Shown here one piece after another: positions 19,024-28,233 of a stretch of 64,000 nucleotides of DNA. Under the pieces are notes generated by a model. The model made no database searches. It had not been told where the DNA came from and saw nothing but the letters and a program-made list of their open reading frames with translations. The DNA comes from Polaribacter sp. HaHaR_3_91. Lineage in GTDB: Bacteria; Bacteroidota; Bacteroidia; Flavobacteriales; Flavobacteriaceae. The stretch's first letter is position 1. Each line of letters starts with the position of its first letter. The translations under genes and the position numbers were made by a program. The stretch spans positions 3,797,001 through 3,861,000 of the forward strand of contig NZ_CP058986.1 of NCBI RefSeq assembly GCF_019278525.1, given 5' to 3'.

Positions 19024-20043
19024 ATGAATCACGAACTTAAAGAAATTATAAATCAGGCGGTCATCAACCAACAAAAAGGGTTGAAAAATGTATTGGCAAC
19101 CGTAGTACATTTAGAAGGTTCTTCTTATAGAAAACCAGGTGTACGCATGTTAATTTCTGAAGATTTAAGTTCTGTTGGAGCCGTGAGTGGTGGTTGTGTA
19201 GAAAAGGAAATTAAACACAGATCTAAAAGTGTTTTTTCTGATAACAAACCAAAAGTAATTACATACGATGGTAGGTATAAGTTAGGCTGCGAAGGTATTT
19301 TATATGTTTTAATAGAACCTTTTTTTATTACGGATGTATTTCTCACTCATTTTTCGAAAGCAAATTCAGTTAGAGAAACCATACATATTGCAAGTTACTT
19401 TACCAATGAAAATGAAGCTTTTGGAAATTTTGGTTCTGTAATTACTTTTCATAATAAAAAACAATTTACGTTTTCTGAAGGATTTAATCATCAGTATAAA
19501 AAAGACGTTATAATCTTCTCTCAAATAGTACAACCTAGTTTTAGGTTGATTATAATTGGAGGCGAACACGATGCTGTTAAACTTTGTAAAGTAGCCGCAA
19601 CATTAGGTTGGGAAATTGATGTGATAACCTGTATTAAGGATTCTAAAGAATTAAAAGATTTTCCGGGAGCAAATTCGGTAAATGGTGATTCTACAGAAAC
19701 TATTCAATTTACAAATATTGAAGAAAATACGGCTATTGTAATTATGAATCATAGTTACGTACAAGATTTAAAATATGTTATAAAGCTGTCTGAATATACA
19801 CCAAAATATATTGGTATTTTAGGCGCTCCAAACAGAAGGGAACGATTGTTTAACGAGCTTTTTGAATTTGTACCAGATATTTCTGATGAATTTTTAGAAA
19901 CTATTTATACACCTGCAGGTTTACATATTGGTGCAGAAACCCCAGAAGAAATTGCCGTTTCTATTGTCGCGGAAATTCTATCTGTAATTAGAAAAAAAGA
20001 GCCTTTTTCTTTAAGAAAATTAACAGGGAAAATTAACACATAA
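19024..20043 (+). CDS. XdhC/CoxI family protein
   Basis: 339 residues with both halves of the family: an N-terminal XdhC-CoxI domain (GGCVE at 56-60, LGCEG at 87-91) and a C-terminal Rossmann domain (IIIGGEHDA, then YIGILGAPNRRERL and PAGLHIGAETPEEIA). XdhC proteins bind sulfurated molybdenum cofactor and hand it to xanthine-dehydrogenase-type enzymes. The usual LGCGG is LGCEG here. Four bases separate it from the MocA-like gene, so the two form a cofactor-maturation unit, yet no molybdenum enzyme is in the window. Confidence 0.9.
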   Translation: MNHELKEIINQAVINQQKGLKNVLATVVHLEGSSYRKPGVRMLISEDLSSVGAVSGGCVEKEIKHRSKSVFSDNKPKVITYDGRYKLGCEGILYVLIEPFFITDVFLTHFSKANSVRETIHIASYFTNENEAFGNFGSVITFHNKKQFTFSEGFNHQYKKDVIIFSQIVQPSFRLIIIGGEHDAVKLCKVAATLGWEIDVITCIKDSKELKDFPGANSVNGDSTETIQFTNIEENTAIVIMNHSYVQDLKYVIKLSEYTPKYIGILGAPNRRERLFNELFEFVPDISDEFLETIYTPAGLHIGAETPEEIAVSIVAEILSVIRKKEPFSLRKLTGKINT

Positions 20044-20047
20044 ATTT

Positions 20048-20647
20048 ATGAAAAACATTGCTGTTTTAGTTTTGGCTGCAGGCAAATCATCTAGAATGAA
20101 TAGCATAAAACAGTTAGAAAAAGTAAATAATAAAACACTTTTAGAACATACTTTAGAGAAAATACAACATATTTATGCTTCCACTATATTTTGTATTTTA
20201 GGCGCAAATGCTGATAAAATTAAATCAGAAGTAAGCACTAGAAACGTTCAATTTATTGAAAATACTAATTTCGAAGATGGATTAAGCTCTAGCATCGTTT
20301 CTGGCATTCAGTACTTTAAACAAAATAATTTCAATTTTGAAGGCATTTTTATCTTATTAGCAGATCAACCAGCTATTGATGTTGCTTATATTGAAGATAT
20401 GCTTCATTTATTTGAACAACATAAAGATAAAATTATAGCATCTAACTATGGTGAAAAATTAGGTGTTCCTGCAATTTTTCCTAAAAAATATTTTTCTGAT
20501 ATATTTCTTATAAAAGGAGACAAAGGCGCAAACGAATTCATCAACAAAAAGAAAAACGAAATTATTTGTTCTACAATACCAACAAACTTCTTAGACATAG
20601 ATACCAGAGAAGATTTGCAACGATATAAAAACTCAATTTTAAAATAG
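20048..20647 (+). CDS. MocA/MobA-like nucleotidyltransferase
   Basis: 199 residues with the nucleotidyltransferase signature LAAGKSSRM (9-17), a second lysine at K21, and the LLADQPAI block (near 106-113) that holds the metal aspartate. The family transfers CMP or GMP to molybdopterin; with XdhC directly upstream, the cytidylyltransferase MocA is the better guess, but substrate choice cannot be read from the sequence. The product is cytoplasmic. It is 14 bases ahead of the large surface lipoprotein gene and may share its transcript. Confidence 0.85.
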   Translation: MKNIAVLVLAAGKSSRMNSIKQLEKVNNKTLLEHTLEKIQHIYASTIFCILGANADKIKSEVSTRNVQFIENTNFEDGLSSSIVSGIQYFKQNNFNFEGIFILLADQPAIDVAYIEDMLHLFEQHKDKIIASNYGEKLGVPAIFPKKYFSDIFLIKGDKGANEFINKKKNEIICSTIPTNFLDIDTREDLQRYKNSILK

Positions 20648-20661
20648 TTATTTTAGCACTT

Positions 20662-23600
20662 ATGAAACTACTTAGATATTCCATATTCTTTTTACTTTTT
20701 TTATGCATTTCTGCCTGCGCAACCATAAAAAAACAAATTGCAGACAACCAACCTAGCGTGATTAAAAAGGATAGTTCTAAAATTGAACATACTTTTTATT
20801 TAATTGGAGACGCAGGAAACTCAACATTAGAAGAAGATTCACCTGCTTTAAAATATTTAAAAAAGCACATTAAAAGTGCATCAGAAGAATCTACTTTACT
20901 TTTTTTAGGTGATAATGTCTATGAAACGGGTATACCTGATAAAGATTCTAAAAAATATCCTTTGGCAAAAAGAAGAATTGAAGCGCAAACAAATGTTGCG
21001 AAACAATTTAAAGGAAAATCTATATTTATTCCAGGAAATCACGATTGGTATCATGGTCTAGATGGCTTAAAAAGAGAAGAAAAACTAGTTGAAAAAGCAT
21101 TAGGAAAATCAGCTTTTTTACCGAATAATGGTTGTCCGTTAGAAAAAGTTAAAATTTCTGAAGACATTGTTTTAATTATTGTTGATACACATTGGTATGT
21201 AACAAACTGGGACAATCAGCCCACAATAAATGATGAATGTGAAATTAAAACAAGAGAAAAATTCTTTGATGAATTTGAAGGACTCATCAAAAAAGCAAGG
21301 GGAAAAACAACGATTGTGGCTTTACACCACCCAATGTTTACAAACGGTTCTCATGGCGGACAATATTCTTTTAAAAGCCACATGAGTCCACTACCTGTTT
21401 TAGGTTCTCTTAAAAATTTAATTAGAGAAACCTCTGGACTTTCAAATACCGATATTCAGAATAAAAAATATAACGAACTAAGAAAGCGTATTATCACACT
21501 CTCTCAAGAAAATGATAAAACGATTTTTGTTTCTGGTCACGACCATAACCTACAATATATTGTAGAAGATAATTTACCTCAAATAATAAGTGGTTCTGGT
21601 TCTAAAACAATGGCGACCAAATTAACAGGAAATGCAAAATTTACTTATGGAGCGCAAGGTTTTGCCAAGTTAGATATTTATGAAGATGGTTCGTCTAACG
21701 TTGCTTTTTATACCGTAAAAGATGATAAAATTGTATACGCCACAGAAGTTTTACCTGCCAATGAAAACACCAACTTTGCTCCGTTTACTAATACTAATAT
21801 AACAGCAAAAAAAGCATCTATTTACACCAAAGAGGAAGTTGAAAAAAGTGGTATTTATCGTTTTTTATGGGGAGAACGTTATAGAAAATATTTTGGTACA
21901 GAAATAAATGCACCTACGGTAGATTTAGACACTCTTTTTGGCGGATTAAAGCCTGTTAGAAAAGGTGGCGGACATCAATCTAAATCATTAAGACTTGAAG
22001 ACTCAGAAGGTAGAGAATATGTAATGCGTGCCTTACGTAAAAATGCTGTTCAGTATTTACAGGCAGTTGCTTTTAAAGACCAATATATAGAAGGCCAATT
22101 TAACAACACTGCTACAGAAGGCTTGTTAAATGATGTTTTTACAGGTTCTCATCCATATGCACCTTTTACTATTGGTAAATTAGCTGATGCAGTTGGTGTT
22201 TATCATACAAATCCTGTTTTATATTACATTCCTAAACAAAATAGTTTAGGGAATTTTAATGATGAATTTGGTGGTGAATTATACATGATTGAAGAAAGAG
22301 CTGCTTCTGGCCACGGAGACAAAGAAAGTTTTGGGTTTGCAGATGAAATAATTAGTACAGATGATTTATTAAAGAAATTAAGTAAAAATGAACATCATAT
22401 TTTAGACGAAAAAGCATACATAAAAGCACGTTTATTCGACATGTTAATTGGAGATTGGGACAGACACCAAGACCAATGGAGATGGGCTATTTTTAAAGAA
22501 GGTGAACAGACAATTTACAGACCGGTTCCTAGAGATAGAGACCAAGCTTTTGCTGTCTTTGGTGACGGTTTTTTATTAAATATTACCACAAAATTAATAC
22601 CTGCATTGCGTGCAATGCAATCGTATAAAGAAGATATTGGCAGCCCAAAATGGTTTAATTTATCTCCGTATCCTTTAGACATGGCATTAATTACAACAGC
22701 AACTAAAAACGATTGGGATGCACAAGTAAAGTTAATAACCACCAACCTTACAGATGCAGTTATAGAAGATGCTTTTACTAATTTCCCTAACGAAGTAAGA
22801 GACCATACTGTTTTAGAAATAAAAACTAAATTACAAGTCAGAAGAAAGAATTTACAAAAAATTTCTGATGCATATTTTCAACATCTAAATAAATTTCAGG
22901 TTATAAAAGGTACTCATAAAGATGATTGGTTTGATATTGAAAGAGTCCCTAATGGAGGTACAAAAATAACTGGATACCGAATTATAAAAGGCGAAAAAGG
23001 AACCATTTTTCATGAACGAACTTACAAGAAATCTGACACCAAAGAAATCTGGATTTATGGTTTAGATGATGATGACACTTTTGTAATAAAAGGCGAAGCT
23101 AAAAACTTAATAAAAGTTAGAATTATTGGCGGTCAAAACAACGATGTTTATAATATTTTAAATGGTAAAAAAGTAAAAATTTATGATTTTAAATCTAAGA
23201 AAAACACTTTTATAACAAACAAAGGCAGTAAAAAGTTAACAGATAATTACGAAACGAACGTGTACGATTACACGAAGCTTAAAAACAATCAGTTTATTAT
23301 ATCTCCAACCATTGGTTTTAATGCAGACGACGGTGTAAAATTGGGTGTTTCTAATGTATATACTTCTTTTGGCTTTGAGAGAAACCCATTTACTTCTCAA
23401 CATACCTTAAATGCTGCCTACTATTTTGCAACTAGTGGTTTTGAATTTGATTATTCTAGCGAGTTTGCAAACGTTATAAAAAATTGGAATCTAGGCGTAA
23501 AAGCACGTTTTACAAGTCCTAATTTTGCTATGAATTATTTTGGTTTAGGGAATAACTCTAAAAACCTAAATGCTCCTCATGAAATTAAATACGAAGAATA

Positions 23601-24345
23601 CAACAGGCTTAAAATAAAAGAATTGAGTGCTGGTACTTTTATACAGTGGAAAGGAGATTTAGATGGAACAATAAAAGTAGGTGTAAATTTTCAAAACTTT
23701 AAAGTAGAACAAACACCTAACAGGTTTATAAGTGATACTTTCTCATCAAATAATGCCATTTTTAACAATCAACAATTTATAAATACAGAAGCTGGTTATC
23801 AGTTTGAAAATGCAGATAATACTGCTTTTCCAACAATGGGAATGAAAACATCCTTAAAAGTAGGATATACTTCTAACCTTAAAAACAGTAACAATTTTGG
23901 ATATTTAATTCCTGCTATTTCTTTTGATTATAAATTGATTTCTAGCGGAAAACTAGTGCTTGCAACCAAAGTAAAAGGACATTATAATTTTGGAGATTCT
24001 TATGAGTTATATCAAGCAGCAAGTATTGGTGGTAATGATGGTTTAAGAGCCTATAGAAACGAACGTTTTACAGGAAAAAATTCAGTGTATCAATCTACAG
24101 ATCTTCGTTTACTTTTAAGTAAAGTTAAAACAAGTATTGTGCCTCTAAACATTGGTATTTATGGAGGTTTTGATTACGGAACTGTTTGGGGACAACAAAA
24201 CACCACCTTTAACAATACTAAATTTAACACTTCTGCTGGAGGAGGTATTTTCTTTAACGCAGCAAATATGTTAGTTGCAAATGTGGCTGTATTTAATGGA
24301 GATGATGGAGTAAGAGCAACTGTTAATTTAGGATTCAATTTTTAA
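20662..24345 (+). CDS. Surface lipoprotein: metallophosphoesterase, kinase-like module and outer-membrane barrel
   Basis: 1227 residues in three parts. A lipoprotein signal ends at C19 (CISAC). Residues about 43-350 are a calcineurin-like metallophosphoesterase with GDAG (D50), GDN (D84), GNHD (125-128), HH (222-223) and GHDH (292-295). Residues about 425-720 do not belong to that fold and carry a glycine-rich stretch RKGGGHQSKSLRLED followed by a lysine/arginine strand YVMRALRK (453-460), then LIGDWDRHQDQWRW (595-608) and PVPRDRDQAF (621-630). That order of glycine loop, basic strand, DRH and DxD resembles HipA/FAM20-type atypical kinases. Residues about 870-1227 are a BamA-like beta barrel with RAYRNERF and terminal NLGFNF. 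The phosphoesterase and barrel calls are firm; the kinase-like reading is inference. The protein is probably outer-membrane bound. Confidence 0.8.
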   Translation: MKLLRYSIFFLLFLCISACATIKKQIADNQPSVIKKDSSKIEHTFYLIGDAGNSTLEEDSPALKYLKKHIKSASEESTLLFLGDNVYETGIPDKDSKKYPLAKRRIEAQTNVAKQFKGKSIFIPGNHDWYHGLDGLKREEKLVEKALGKSAFLPNNGCPLEKVKISEDIVLIIVDTHWYVTNWDNQPTINDECEIKTREKFFDEFEGLIKKARGKTTIVALHHPMFTNGSHGGQYSFKSHMSPLPVLGSLKNLIRETSGLSNTDIQNKKYNELRKRIITLSQENDKTIFVSGHDHNLQYIVEDNLPQIISGSGSKTMATKLTGNAKFTYGAQGFAKLDIYEDGSSNVAFYTVKDDKIVYATEVLPANENTNFAPFTNTNITAKKASIYTKEEVEKSGIYRFLWGERYRKYFGTEINAPTVDLDTLFGGLKPVRKGGGHQSKSLRLEDSEGREYVMRALRKNAVQYLQAVAFKDQYIEGQFNNTATEGLLNDVFTGSHPYAPFTIGKLADAVGVYHTNPVLYYIPKQNSLGNFNDEFGGELYMIEERAASGHGDKESFGFADEIISTDDLLKKLSKNEHHILDEKAYIKARLFDMLIGDWDRHQDQWRWAIFKEGEQTIYRPVPRDRDQAFAVFGDGFLLNITTKLIPALRAMQSYKEDIGSPKWFNLSPYPLDMALITTATKNDWDAQVKLITTNLTDAVIEDAFTNFPNEVRDHTVLEIKTKLQVRRKNLQKISDAYFQHLNKFQVIKGTHKDDWFDIERVPNGGTKITGYRIIKGEKGTIFHERTYKKSDTKEIWIYGLDDDDTFVIKGEAKNLIKVRIIGGQNNDVYNILNGKKVKIYDFKSKKNTFITNKGSKKLTDNYETNVYDYTKLKNNQFIISPTIGFNADDGVKLGVSNVYTSFGFERNPFTSQHTLNAAYYFATSGFEFDYSSEFANVIKNWNLGVKARFTSPNFAMNYFGLGNNSKNLNAPHEIKYEEYNRLKIKELSAGTFIQWKGDLDGTIKVGVNFQNFKVEQTPNRFISDTFSSNNAIFNNQQFINTEAGYQFENADNTAFPTMGMKTSLKVGYTSNLKNSNNFGYLIPAISFDYKLISSGKLVLATKVKGHYNFGDSYELYQAASIGGNDGLRAYRNERFTGKNSVYQSTDLRLLLSKVKTSIVPLNIGIYGGFDYGTVWGQQNTTFNNTKFNTSAGGGIFFNAANMLVANVAVFNGDDGVRATVNLGFNF

Positions 24346-24350
24346 TAATT

Positions 24351-24731
24351 ATGGATAAAATAGCATTAATTTCTGGAGCATTTTTTGGAATGTCAGCCGT
24401 AATTTTTGGTGCTTTTGGTGCGCACCTTTTAAAGAAAAAACTAAACACAGACCAATTACAAAGTTTTGAAACGGGTGTTAAATACCAAATGTATCATGCC
24501 ATTGTATTACTTGTTTTAGGTTTTCAGTTAAACCACAAAATTACCATTGACAATTACATTGTTTATTCATTTATTATCGGAATCATTTTATTTTCATTTT
24601 CTATTTATGGTTTAGTAATTTCTTCTGCCAATAATAAAAAACTAAAATTTTTAGGACCAATTACACCGTTAGGAGGACTATGTTTAGTGTTAGGTTGGGG
24701 GTTGTTAATTTATAAGTTTGCTATTCAATAA
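24351..24731 (+). CDS. DUF423 family small membrane protein
   Basis: 126 residues with four hydrophobic helices (about 5-24, 47-62, 70-90, 100-123). The family signature is present: FGAFGAHLLK near the N terminus, SFETGVKYQMYHA and the closing TPLGGLCLVLGWGLL. DUF423 proteins (YgdD/TMEM256-like) are inner-membrane proteins of unknown function found widely. It lies 5 bases after the large fusion gene, on the same strand. Confidence 0.9.
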   Translation: MDKIALISGAFFGMSAVIFGAFGAHLLKKKLNTDQLQSFETGVKYQMYHAIVLLVLGFQLNHKITIDNYIVYSFIIGIILFSFSIYGLVISSANNKKLKFLGPITPLGGLCLVLGWGLLIYKFAIQ

Positions 24732-24805
24732 AAGACAACTGGAGATAATTTATAATAACCTAGCTCTTTTTCATGGGAATAAATTAGTTTTAATGGGGCA
24801 ACAAA

Positions 24806-25651
24806 CTAAAACTTCAACTCATAAAAATTACCGCCAACACCATCGGCTTTTTCATCGGTAATATATAAAGTATTATTGTCTTTAAAAGTAATTCCTTCTT
24901 TTTGAGAATAAGAATTTAATGGAATTTTGGTTAATTTTCCTGATAAAAAATCATCGTTTTTATAATCCGTAAAAATTAAAACAGCAGCAGGTGACAACAA
25001 TGCTACTTTGCTACCATCGTCAGAAATATCTGCAGAAGTAATCCAACATTCCTTGTCGTTACAATTATTAAATTCAGAAATAAATACTGCTTCATGTTTC
25101 CCTTCTTTAGCAGGAACCTTGTATAAAGAGGTTTTACCATACTTTTCTTCTACCCTACTTTTAGTAAACACATAAAATGAATTATTATAATAGAAAAAAG
25201 ATTCTGCATCAAAAAACAGTTTTTTCTTTTTAGGTGGAAACTTCTTTTGTTCCGGATAAGAAAACTTAATTTTTTCTACTTTTATTTTTTTAGAACTTGT
25301 TAAATCACCATGTTTTACTTTTAAAATAACAAGGTTTTCTCTTTCACTATCATTATTTCCAAAATCACCAATATAAAGGTTTCCTTCTTCGTCGGATGCA
25401 AGGTCTTCCCAATCGTGGTTTTTTTCTTTTATGGTAAGCTCTTCAACAATATTTCCGGTAGCAGAAACACCGTAAATTTTAGGTTTATTTCCACTATCGT
25501 TTAGCATCCAAATTAAATCTGAATTGGCAACTACTTCTGCTCCAGAAACCTCTTCTAAGTCTTTTGATAATTCTGATATAAGTTTTAAACTACCAAAATT
25601 TTGACAACTAACTAAAGACAAAAAACTAAAAATTACAGTTATTACTTTCAT
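24806..25651 (-). CDS. Lipoprotein with propeller-like repeats
   Basis: About 281 residues. A short lipoprotein signal (VIFSFLSLVSC) is followed by repeated beta-strand segments with recurring acidic turns such as NDSGNKPKIYG, DEEGNLYIGDFGNN and DDGSKVALLS, which suggests a beta-propeller of the SdiA-regulated or esterase-like kind. A TTG at 25657 is possible but the ATG at 25651 gives the normal signal length. It faces the redox and envelope genes convergently and shares no operon with the LemA cluster because a strong hairpin (25678-25709) lies between. I cannot name a substrate. Confidence 0.7.
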   Translation of the reverse strand: MKVITVIFSFLSLVSCQNFGSLKLISELSKDLEEVSGAEVVANSDLIWMLNDSGNKPKIYGVSATGNIVEELTIKEKNHDWEDLASDEEGNLYIGDFGNNDSERENLVILKVKHGDLTSSKKIKVEKIKFSYPEQKKFPPKKKKLFFDAESFFYYNNSFYVFTKSRVEEKYGKTSLYKVPAKEGKHEAVFISEFNNCNDKECWITSADISDDGSKVALLSPAAVLIFTDYKNDDFLSGKLTKIPLNSYSQKEGITFKDNNTLYITDEKADGVGGNFYELKF

Positions 25652-25677
25652 CAACAATTCAATTTATTTTAATATTA

Positions 25678-25709
25678 AAACCCTTCAGTTTTTTTATTCT
25701 GAAGGGTTT
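25678..25709 (-). terminator. Terminator of the LemA-TPM operon
   Basis: A perfect 11-base stem AAACCCTTCAG/CTGAAGGGTTT with a 10-base loop, followed on the minus strand by TTTTAATATT. It lies 53 bases after the last TPM gene. Confidence 0.75.
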
Positions 25710-25761
25710 GTTATTTGTTTTTTATTAGGTTTTCTTCCGACAAGAAAGATTAAAATGGAAT

Positions 25762-26613
25762 TTACCAGCCACCAGAAGCGCCACCTCCACCAAAACTACC
25801 TCCGCCGAAACCGCCTCCAAAGCCTCCTCCACCGAAGCTTCCGCCTCCAGATGAACTTCCAAAACCACCGCCAAAACTTCCGCTACCTCTACCGGCGTTA
25901 CTTAAAATAATAGTTTCTAAAATAGCGCCTGCAATAGATCCGCTTCTAAAACCTCTACCACCACTACCATTATTTTTATTTCCTCTAGAAATTAAAATAA
26001 AAATGATGAATACTATAATGATAAAAATAATAATCCCAGGATCAAAACCTTCTGCATCTTTTTGCCTACTTCCTTTAAACTCTCCGTTTAAGGTTCTAAA
26101 AATATAATCAGACCCTTTGTCTAAACCGCTATAATAATCTCCTCTTTTAAACTCGGGAATAATAACTCTTTCAATAATTCTCTTTGCCTGAAAATCGGTT
26201 AAAAGATGCTCTGTACCTTTACCAGCTTGAATAGCAATTCTTCTGTCGTTTAATGCCAACAACATTAAAACACCATTGTCTTTTTTTGCATCACCTATTC
26301 CCCATTTCTCTCCCCAATTAGCTGCTAAATAATTAATATTTTCACCTTCGGTGGATGGAATAATAGCTACTACAATTTGAGTAGAAGTGGTATCTGAATA
26401 ACGAACCAATTTACTTTCTAAACTTGTTTTTTGACTCTCAGTTAATAAACTAGTATAATCATATACACTGGTTTGAAACTCTGGAATTTCTGGGATTTGA
26501 TACCCTTGAGAAAAAACACTTAACGTGAATAAAAACGCAATAAAAAAAGTAATTTTTCTAAAAAATACTGCTAACTGAATACTACTTACTGAATACTGTT
26601 TACTGTATATCAT
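25762..26613 (-). CDS. TPM domain membrane protein, glycine-rich tail
   Basis: 283 residues. A hydrophobic segment near 23-35 acts as signal peptide (ending VFSQG), followed by a TPM domain (about 45-185; NGVLMLLALNDRRIAIQAGKG is the family core), a membrane helix (about 195-208) and a very glycine/serine-rich tail after residue 213. TPM proteins occur with LemA and are linked to membrane-protein quality control. The first 20 residues (KQYSVSSIQLAVF) come from imperfect ACTGAATACT repeats in the DNA, an odd extension before the signal. It overlaps the upstream TPM gene by 4 bases. Confidence 0.85.
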   Translation of the reverse strand: MIYSKQYSVSSIQLAVFFRKITFFIAFLFTLSVFSQGYQIPEIPEFQTSVYDYTSLLTESQKTSLESKLVRYSDTTSTQIVVAIIPSTEGENINYLAANWGEKWGIGDAKKDNGVLMLLALNDRRIAIQAGKGTEHLLTDFQAKRIIERVIIPEFKRGDYYSGLDKGSDYIFRTLNGEFKGSRQKDAEGFDPGIIIFIIIVFIIFILISRGNKNNGSGGRGFRSGSIAGAILETIILSNAGRGSGSFGGGFGSSSGGGSFGGGGFGGGFGGGSFGGGGASGGW

Positions 26614-27047
26614 CCTTTAGAAATCTCATTAGAAAGTTCATCTACATCATCAATTTGCCAAGGAAAGTGTGATTGCAATTCTTTTCCTGCCTTTAAAATT
26701 CCGTCTACAATTCCTTGTTTAAAAGCACCTTGTTTAAAATGATTTTGCATTACATCTTTAGTCGTATCCCAAAAATCTTTTGGTACTACTTTGTTAATTC
26801 CTTTATCACCATAAATAACAAATTTCTTGTCTTTTACAGCAACGTAGATCAACACTGCATTATCATCTTTAGTGTTGTTCATTTTTAGCAAATGAAAAAC
26901 TTCTAACGCTCGTTCATCATGATTCTTCTCTGTGGTAGCCTCAATATGCACTCGTATTTCGCCAGAAGTTTCTTTCTCTGCAACTCTTATAGCAGAAATA
27001 ATTTCTTGTTCTTCTTCTGGAGACAGAAACGCTTCTACTTTAGACAT
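26610..27047 (-). CDS. TPM domain protein, soluble
   Basis: About 145 residues from the ATG at 27047 (MSKVEAFLSPEEE); the frame continues nine codons upstream into lemA but the ATG sits just after the lemA stop. It is a single TPM domain with SGEIRVHIE, AVLIYVAVKDKKFVIYGDKGI and VPKDFWD, without a signal or membrane helix, so it is probably cytoplasmic. TPM domains have phosphatase-like folds, but activity is uncertain. Middle gene of a lemA-TPM-TPM operon; it starts one base after the lemA stop and overlaps the next gene by 4 bases. Confidence 0.9.
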   Translation of the reverse strand: MSKVEAFLSPEEEQEIISAIRVAEKETSGEIRVHIEATTEKNHDERALEVFHLLKMNNTKDDNAVLIYVAVKDKKFVIYGDKGINKVVPKDFWDTTKDVMQNHFKQGAFKQGIVDGILKAGKELQSHFPWQIDDVDELSNEISKG

Positions 27048-27048
27048 A

Positions 27049-27660
27049 TTATTCTTTTTTATTATTAAAATCAAAGTTTACATCTGGTGCATTTTCAGAT
27101 CCTGCATCTGCTTTATAACGATCCATTTCATCAAAATTAAACATTCCTGCTAACACAGAATTTGGAAATACTTTGATGTGTTTGTTATAATTATTTACAC
27201 CTTCATTAAAACGATCTCTAGCAACATTAATTCTGTTCTCTGTACCTTCTAATTGACTTTGTAATTCTAAAAAGTTTTGATTCGCTTTTAATTCTGGATA
27301 ACGCTCTACTGAAACTAATAATTTTGATAACGCACCTGTTAAGCCAGATTGCGCTTGTTGAAATTGCGCCATATTATCTGCTGTTAAATCTCCTGCATTT
27401 ATATTTACAGAGGTAGCTTTTGCTCTTGCTTCAATCACTTCTGTTAAAGTAGTTCTTTCAAAATCTGCTGCTCCTTGTACTGTTTTAATAAGATTACCAA
27501 TTAAATCATTTCTACGTTGGTAAGAGCTCTCTACATTAGACCAAGTTGTTTTTGCATCTTCTTGTAAAACAACAGCTTCATTATTAAAGTTTTTACCCCA
27601 ATTGTATACTCCGAAAACAACAACAAGGATTACTATTACTGGTATTAACCATTTTTTCAT
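27049..27660 (-). CDS. lemA: LemA family protein
   Basis: 203 residues. An N-terminal membrane anchor (residues 4-19, WLIPVIVILVVVFGVY) precedes a helical cytoplasmic or periplasmic domain with the LemA signature WSNVESSYQRRNDLIGNL and LKANQNFLELQSQLEGTENRI. The N-in or N-out topology cannot be told. LemA is usually next to TPM genes, as here, and the set is thought to act in membrane homeostasis. A clear promoter box lies about 44-51 bases upstream (27704-27711). Confidence 0.95.
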   Translation of the reverse strand: MKKWLIPVIVILVVVFGVYNWGKNFNNEAVVLQEDAKTTWSNVESSYQRRNDLIGNLIKTVQGAADFERTTLTEVIEARAKATSVNINAGDLTADNMAQFQQAQSGLTGALSKLLVSVERYPELKANQNFLELQSQLEGTENRINVARDRFNEGVNNYNKHIKVFPNSVLAGMFNFDEMDRYKADAGSENAPDVNFDFNNKKE

Positions 27661-27703
27661 AATTTCTAATTTTTAATTTTTTGATTGATTGATTTTTGTA
27701 CTA

Positions 27704-27711
27704 CAAAACTA
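27704..27711 (-). promoter_or_regulatory. -10 box of lemA operon
   Basis: On the minus strand this reads TAGTTTTG, an exact match to TAnnTTTG. Transcription would begin near 27697, giving a leader of about 37 bases before lemA. Confidence 0.5.
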
Positions 27712-27784
27712 CTTAATATTCTTCGGGTTGTAAAAGAATATTAGCTTCTATCCTATTAAGTTAGACATCTAAACTAAAGAAATG

Positions 27785-28114
27785 TTACAATTGATTTTTA
27801 ATTTTAATCAATTCTGCTTTCACCCCTTCTAATCTAGTAATAATTTCAAGGTTGTGAACTATTCCTTCTGGATTTTTCTTAAGTTTCTGTTTAGCTCCAT
27901 CTAAGGTAAAACCTCGCTCTTTTACAAGGTTAAATATTAACTTAAAGTTTTTAATATCTTCTTGTGTAAATAAACGATTTCCTTTAGCATTTTTTTTAGG
28001 CTTAATAATATCAAACTCTTTTTCCCAAAAACGAACTAATGAAGTATTTACGTCAAACGCTTTGGCAACTTCACCTATTTTATAATATCTTTTCTCGGGT
28101 AAATCTACGTGCAT
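27785..28114 (-). CDS. MerR family transcriptional regulator
   Basis: 109 residues. The N-terminal winged-helix (about 10-78) reads YYKIGEVAKAFDVNTSLVRFWEKEF, with the recognition helix region and GNRLFTQEDIKNFKLIFNLVKERG typical of MerR. It lacks a ligand-binding domain; after the DNA-binding part only a short helix of about 30 residues (EGIVHNLEIITRLEGVKAEL) remains for dimerisation. Such short MerR proteins are common in Flavobacteriia beside M23 peptidases. Target and signal are unknown. Confidence 0.88.
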   Translation of the reverse strand: MHVDLPEKRYYKIGEVAKAFDVNTSLVRFWEKEFDIIKPKKNAKGNRLFTQEDIKNFKLIFNLVKERGFTLDGAKQKLKKNPEGIVHNLEIITRLEGVKAELIKIKNQL

Positions 28115-28233
28115 CTTTTTCAGTATTAAGTATTTGAAGATTAAAAAAGTATTTTTAGAATAGTAATTTTTAATATTCTTTTTTTGACTTATCTCTTATA
28201 TCAATAATCTTGTTCCTAAATTGAAACAAAAAA

